Shown piece by piece: positions 5,539 through 8,010 of a stretch of 8,010 bases of DNA (the first letter of the stretch is position 1; every line of letters begins with the position of its first letter). The position numbers and the translations under genes are program-made. The notes beneath the pieces were generated by a model. That model searched no databases and was not told where the DNA came from. It saw nothing but the letters and a program-made list of their open reading frames with translations. The stretch covers positions 1-8,010 of the forward strand of contig CAZRNB010000127.1 in the NCBI GenBank assembly GCA_964601355.1. Direction: 5' to 3'. Origin of the DNA: CAZRNB01 sp964601355 (GTDB lineage Bacteria; Planctomycetota; Phycisphaerae; Sedimentisphaerales; Anaerobacaceae).

Positions 5539-6950
5539 TAGTTGTCGTAATACAGATGGAACTCATAAGGATGCGGCCTTAAGGCCATCTCATCAAGCTC
5601 CTTAGTCCTCTTCCAGTCAATCCAGGTTTCTATCACGTCTTTGGTGAAAACATCGCCCTCCAGCAGGAATTTGTGGTCCTTTTCGAGTGCATCAATCGCC
5701 TCTGCCAATGAGCCAGGCGCCTGTTTGGTCTGGGCCAGCTCTTCCTTTGAAAGTTCATAGACGTCCACGTCCATTGGTTTGCCGGGGTCAAGCTTGCGTT
5801 TGACGCCGTCATTGGCGGCCATAAGCATCGCTGCGAAAGTAAGGTAGCCGTTGCAGCTCGGGTCCGGGCAGCGGAATTCGACTCGTTTGGCCTTAGCGCT
5901 CGGCGAGTACATCGGGATGCGGCAGGCAGCCGACCGGTTGCGCGCGGACATACACAGGTTTACCGGCGCCTCAAAACCAGGCACAAGCCGGCGATATGAG
6001 TTCGTTGTCGGCGCGGCGAAAGCCAGGATGGCTGGCGCGTGGGTGATAAGCCCTGCGATCGAATGCAAGGCCAGATCGGAAAGACCGGCGTAGCCCTTTC
6101 CGGCGAACAGGTTGACGCCCTTCTTCCAGAGCGAGAAGTGCGTGTGCATACCTGAGCCGTTGTCCTGGAATATCGGCTTTGGCATAAACGTCGCCGTTTT
6201 GCCGTGACGCTTTGCTACATTCCTGACGATGTACTTATACCACATAAGATTATCGGCCTGCTCGACCAGTGGCGCGAAAAGCATATCGATTTCGGCCTGC
6301 CCACCGGTGGCAACTTCATGATGGTGCTTCTCGACCACAATCCCGACCTTCTGCATTTCCTCGACCATTTCGGCCCTGATATCCTGCTGGGTGTCGGTCG
6401 GGCTTACCGGGAAATAACCGCCTTTGTAACTCGGTTTGTATCCGAGGTTCGGTTCCTCGAATCTGCCCGTGTTCCACGAGCCCTCGACAGAATCGATATG
6501 GTACATCCCCGTGTGCTGGTTTTGCTCATAGCGGACTTCGTCGAAGATAAAGAATTCCGGCTCAGGGCCGTAATATGCGGTATCCGCCAATCCAGTTTTT
6601 TTCGCAAATTCGGCCGCCTTTTTGGCAATATTGCGAGGGTCGCGATTATAATCTTCGCGCGTGATGGGATCGAGTATATCCGCAAGGATGCTCACCGTAG
6701 GTTTTTCAAAAAACGGGTCCATCACCACGGTGCTCAGGTCTGGAACCGCCATCATATCTGACTGGTGAATCGGCTTCCAGCCGCGGATTGAGGAACCGTC
6801 GAAACCGAGACCTTCCTTAAAGGCCTTTTCGTCTAAGAACTCCACCGGGAAGGTGCAGTGCTGCCAGGTACCCAGAAGGTCGACGAACTTCAGGTCCGCC
6901 ATCCTGGCGTTGTTCTTTTTAGCAAACTCAAAAAATTCTTTAGGCATCAT
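5538..6950 (-). CDS. glnA: Glutamine synthetase, type I (GSI-beta)
   Basis: Condenses ammonium with glutamate using ATP; acts as a cytoplasmic dodecamer. From the ATG at 6950 the protein has 470 residues, close to the 469 of E. coli GlnA, and aligns end to end. Visible motifs: GFDGSSIRGW (the Asp latch loop), PEPEFFIFDE and HHHEVATGGQAEI (metal-binding Glu residues), NGSGMHTHFS, RRLVPGFEAPVNL and NRSAACRIP (ATP and glutamate site), and FRCPDPSCNGYL. Tyr398 in DVDVYELSKEE matches the adenylylated Tyr397 of enteric GS, so control by an adenylyltransferase is likely. The frame also opens at a TTG at 6965, but AAAGGGGA lies inside that extension and serves as ribosome binding site for the ATG pair at 6950 and 6947; 6947 has the better spacing (8 bases). 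It is 111 bases from the PII stop and 705 bases upstream of gltB. Confidence 0.97.
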   Translation of the reverse strand: MMPKEFFEFAKKNNARMADLKFVDLLGTWQHCTFPVEFLDEKAFKEGLGFDGSSIRGWKPIHQSDMMAVPDLSTVVMDPFFEKPTVSILADILDPITREDYNRDPRNIAKKAAEFAKKTGLADTAYYGPEPEFFIFDEVRYEQNQHTGMYHIDSVEGSWNTGRFEEPNLGYKPSYKGGYFPVSPTDTQQDIRAEMVEEMQKVGIVVEKHHHEVATGGQAEIDMLFAPLVEQADNLMWYKYIVRNVAKRHGKTATFMPKPIFQDNGSGMHTHFSLWKKGVNLFAGKGYAGLSDLALHSIAGLITHAPAILAFAAPTTNSYRRLVPGFEAPVNLCMSARNRSAACRIPMYSPSAKAKRVEFRCPDPSCNGYLTFAAMLMAANDGVKRKLDPGKPMDVDVYELSKEELAQTKQAPGSLAEAIDALEKDHKFLLEGDVFTKDVIETWIDWKRTKELDEMALRPHPYEFHLYYDN

Positions 6951-6954
6951 CTGT

Positions 6955-6962
6955 TCCCCTTT
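6955..6962 (-). promoter_or_regulatory. Ribosome binding site that decides the glnA start
   Basis: AAAGGGGA on the minus strand precedes two adjacent ATG codons (6948-6950 and 6945-6947). It would lie inside the coding region if the upstream TTG at 6963-6965 were used. This argues for an ATG start and a protein of 470 or 469 residues. Confidence 0.75.
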
Positions 6963-6984
6963 CAAAATTGGGTTGCTTCGAAAT

Positions 6985-7062
6985 CGTAAAACTTAAAACG
7001 TAAAACTAAAAATTAAGGAATTCAACACTTTTAAGTTTTTAGCTTTTAATTTTTCGCTTTCC
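6985..7062. repeat. Heptad-repeat hairpin F, abutting the PII gene stop codon
   Basis: Four units of CGTAAAA type (6985-7012), a 15-base core centred on GAATTC (7018-7023), and five units of CTTTTAA / GCTTTTA type (7028-7062). The arms are imperfectly complementary. The last heptad, GCTTTCC, overlaps the first base of the PII stop codon (7062-7064). The array fills most of the 111-base spacer before glnA, so any glnA promoter must lie in or next to it, or glnA is read through from amtB. Confidence 0.82.
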
Positions 7063-7403
7063 TAACCAATTGCCTCTACTCCTGTTTCTCCGGTCCGGAT
7101 GCGAATACACTCCGGCAAATCTAATATGAAAATTTTTCCATCTCCGATATTACCCGATTGAGCACCTTCTACGATAGCGTCAACCGTCGGCTTGACATAA
7201 GCTTCGTTAACCGCTATCTCGAGCTTGACCTTCTTCAGCAGACAACCTTGCTCCTTGTGGCTGCGGTACACCTCGGCAATGCCTTTCTGACGGCCTCGCC
7301 CCACGACATTAGATACCGTCACAAGGTGAATCTCCTTCTCGTTCAACCTCTTTAATACCTCATCTAAACGATCCGGCTGAATTATACCTATAATGTATTT
7401 CAT
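7062..7403 (-). CDS. glnK: PII nitrogen regulatory protein (GlnB/GlnK family)
   Basis: Small trimeric sensor that binds ATP/ADP and 2-oxoglutarate and controls partners through its T-loop. The 113 residues align with E. coli GlnB without gaps through residue 60: Gln39 and Lys58 (2-oxoglutarate and ATP contacts), GRGRQKG, TAQ/GAQ-SGNIGDGKIF (B-loop, Lys90) and IRIRTGE (C-loop) are all present. Tyr46 is kept, but position 51, the uridylylated Tyr of proteobacterial PII, is Glu (RSHKEQG). Control by uridylylation is therefore unlikely at this site. It follows amtB by 19 bases, so a GlnK-like role in closing the ammonium channel is the best guess; the name glnK rests on this linkage, since sequence alone does not separate GlnB from GlnK. 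GAAAGG lies 8 bases before the ATG. Confidence 0.95.
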   Translation of the reverse strand: MKYIIGIIQPDRLDEVLKRLNEKEIHLVTVSNVVGRGRQKGIAEVYRSHKEQGCLLKKVKLEIAVNEAYVKPTVDAIVEGAQSGNIGDGKIFILDLPECIRIRTGETGVEAIG

Positions 7404-7411
7404 GCCGCCAG

Positions 7412-7417
7412 CCTTTC
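7412..7417 (-). promoter_or_regulatory. Ribosome binding site of the PII gene
   Basis: GAAAGG on the minus strand, 8 bases before the ATG at 7401-7403 and within the 19-base gap after the amtB stop. It supports tight coupling of amtB and the PII gene in one transcript. Confidence 0.65.
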
Positions 7418-7422
7418 ATAAC

Positions 7423-8010
7423 CTAATCAATCAATGTGTAAGCAGCCTCACGATGCTGAGTGAGATCAAGGCCCACCATCTCCTCGTGCTCACTAACTCT
7501 AAGCTTCATCACTATGTCCACTATCTTGAGCAACAGCGCACCAACTATGAATGAATAAACGATCGTGATAAGCACAGCTTTAACTTGAATCCATAATTGT
7601 ATCGGATTACCATGAAACAAACCATCTGCTCCATCGGGATTAATTGTCTTTGTTGCCCAGAGGCCTGTTGCAATTACGCCCCAGATGCCACCGATTCCAT
7701 GCACCCCAAAGGCATCCAATGAATCATCATAACCCAGCACGCCTTTAAGATTTGTAACTGCCAGCCATGGGAAAAAACCAGCCCCTACACCTATACCTAT
7801 TGCTGCCATAGGTGTAACAAATCCGGATGCTGGGGTGACCGCTGCCAATCCGGCCACTGCGCCGGTAATCATACCGAGTGTTGTTGGTTTCTTGTACTTG
7901 AGCCAGTCAAGGATAGCCCACGTTGTACCGGCAACTGCACCGGCTATGTGTGTTACGGCGAAGGCATTTCCTGCCAGACCCGATGCTTTCAAAGCGCTAC
8001 CCGCATTGAA
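7423..8010 (-). CDS. amtB: Ammonium transporter, Amt/AmtB family (C-terminal part)
   Basis: Inner-membrane trimeric channel for ammonium. The frame is open to the right edge, so the 195 residues seen (beginning FNAGSALKASG) are only the C-terminal half; the TTG-initiated start inside the window is not real. FGVHGIGGIWG contains His104 of the fragment, matching His318 of E. coli AmtB, the second of the twin pore histidines; the first lies outside the window. About five hydrophobic segments are visible, at fragment residues 13-34, 43-60, 63-85, 101-118 and 138-165. The cytoplasmic tail, LRVSEHEEMVGLDLTQHREAAY, is well conserved in the family and is the part that contacts PII in E. coli. The PII gene follows by 19 bases; gene order is amtB then PII, the reverse of E. 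coli glnK-amtB. Confidence 0.95.
   Translation of the reverse strand, partial: FNAGSALKASGLAGNAFAVTHIAGAVAGTTWAILDWLKYKKPTTLGMITGAVAGLAAVTPASGFVTPMAAIGIGVGAGFFPWLAVTNLKGVLGYDDSLDAFGVHGIGGIWGVIATGLWATKTINPDGADGLFHGNPIQLWIQVKAVLITIVYSFIVGALLLKIVDIVMKLRVSEHEEMVGLDLTQHREAAYTLID

Noticed and set aside
6204..6761. A 185-codon open frame on the plus strand opposite glnA
   Set aside because: It lies entirely antisense to the conserved glnA coding sequence, has no recognisable domain, and fits a shadow frame produced by the codon use of glnA.
6948..6965. TTG start for glnA at 6965
   Set aside because: The five extra codons contain the strong AAAGGGGA ribosome binding site for the ATG pair that follows, and the ATG start gives the family's normal length.
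7423..7992. A complete 189-residue protein starting at 7992
   Set aside because: The frame continues unbroken to the window edge with conserved AmtB residues (FNAGSA) upstream, so this is an internal codon of a gene cut by the window.

Overview
This window is a nitrogen-assimilation cluster. All four genes lie on the minus strand and read right to left: amtB (ammonium channel, C-terminal part only, running off the right edge), a PII signal protein gene (glnK type), glnA (type I glutamine synthetase) and gltB (glutamate synthase large subunit). The products form one pathway: ammonium uptake, PII sensing of the 2-oxoglutarate and ATP/ADP state, ammonium fixation into glutamine, and transfer of the glutamine amide to 2-oxoglutarate. 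The gltD small subunit is not in the window; only 83 bases lie beyond gltB.

The organism is a bacterium with moderate GC and AT-rich spacers full of repeats. The protein style and the small palindromic repeats suggest an environmental, probably anaerobic lineage such as a Planctomycetota (Phycisphaerae-like) or a related uncultured phylum. This is a weak inference from memory, not from a search.

Layout. 1-83: spacer holding half of a heptad-repeat hairpin that overlaps the gltB stop codon. 84-4832: gltB, 1582 residues, carrying four repeat-derived in-frame insertions. 4833-5537: a 705-base spacer with, in order, a heptad hairpin (4871-4942), a stretch in which I find nothing convincing and no clear sigma70 or sigma54 promoter (4943-5089), a terminator-like hairpin (5090-5135), a MITE-like nested palindrome (5188-5350), a second palindrome (5372-5434), and a heptad hairpin ending at the glnA stop (5463-5538). 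5538-6950: glnA. 6951-7061: spacer with a heptad hairpin ending at the PII stop. 7062-7403: PII gene. 7423-8010: partial amtB, 19 bases from the PII gene and almost certainly co-transcribed with it.

The genes are conventional; the repeats are not. Six loci contain imperfect inverted arrays of 7-base units. The unit sequence differs from locus to locus (only the two flanking gltB are related), but the architecture is the same: a left arm of heptads, a short core, and a right arm of roughly complementary heptads. Three of them start at the stop codon of gltB, glnA and the PII gene, and two sit in frame inside gltB. A second family of small palindromes is also inserted twice in gltB, in the same reading frame, with compensatory changes that keep the hairpin stem. 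I did not find an undescribed enzyme system; the repeats are the feature worth following.
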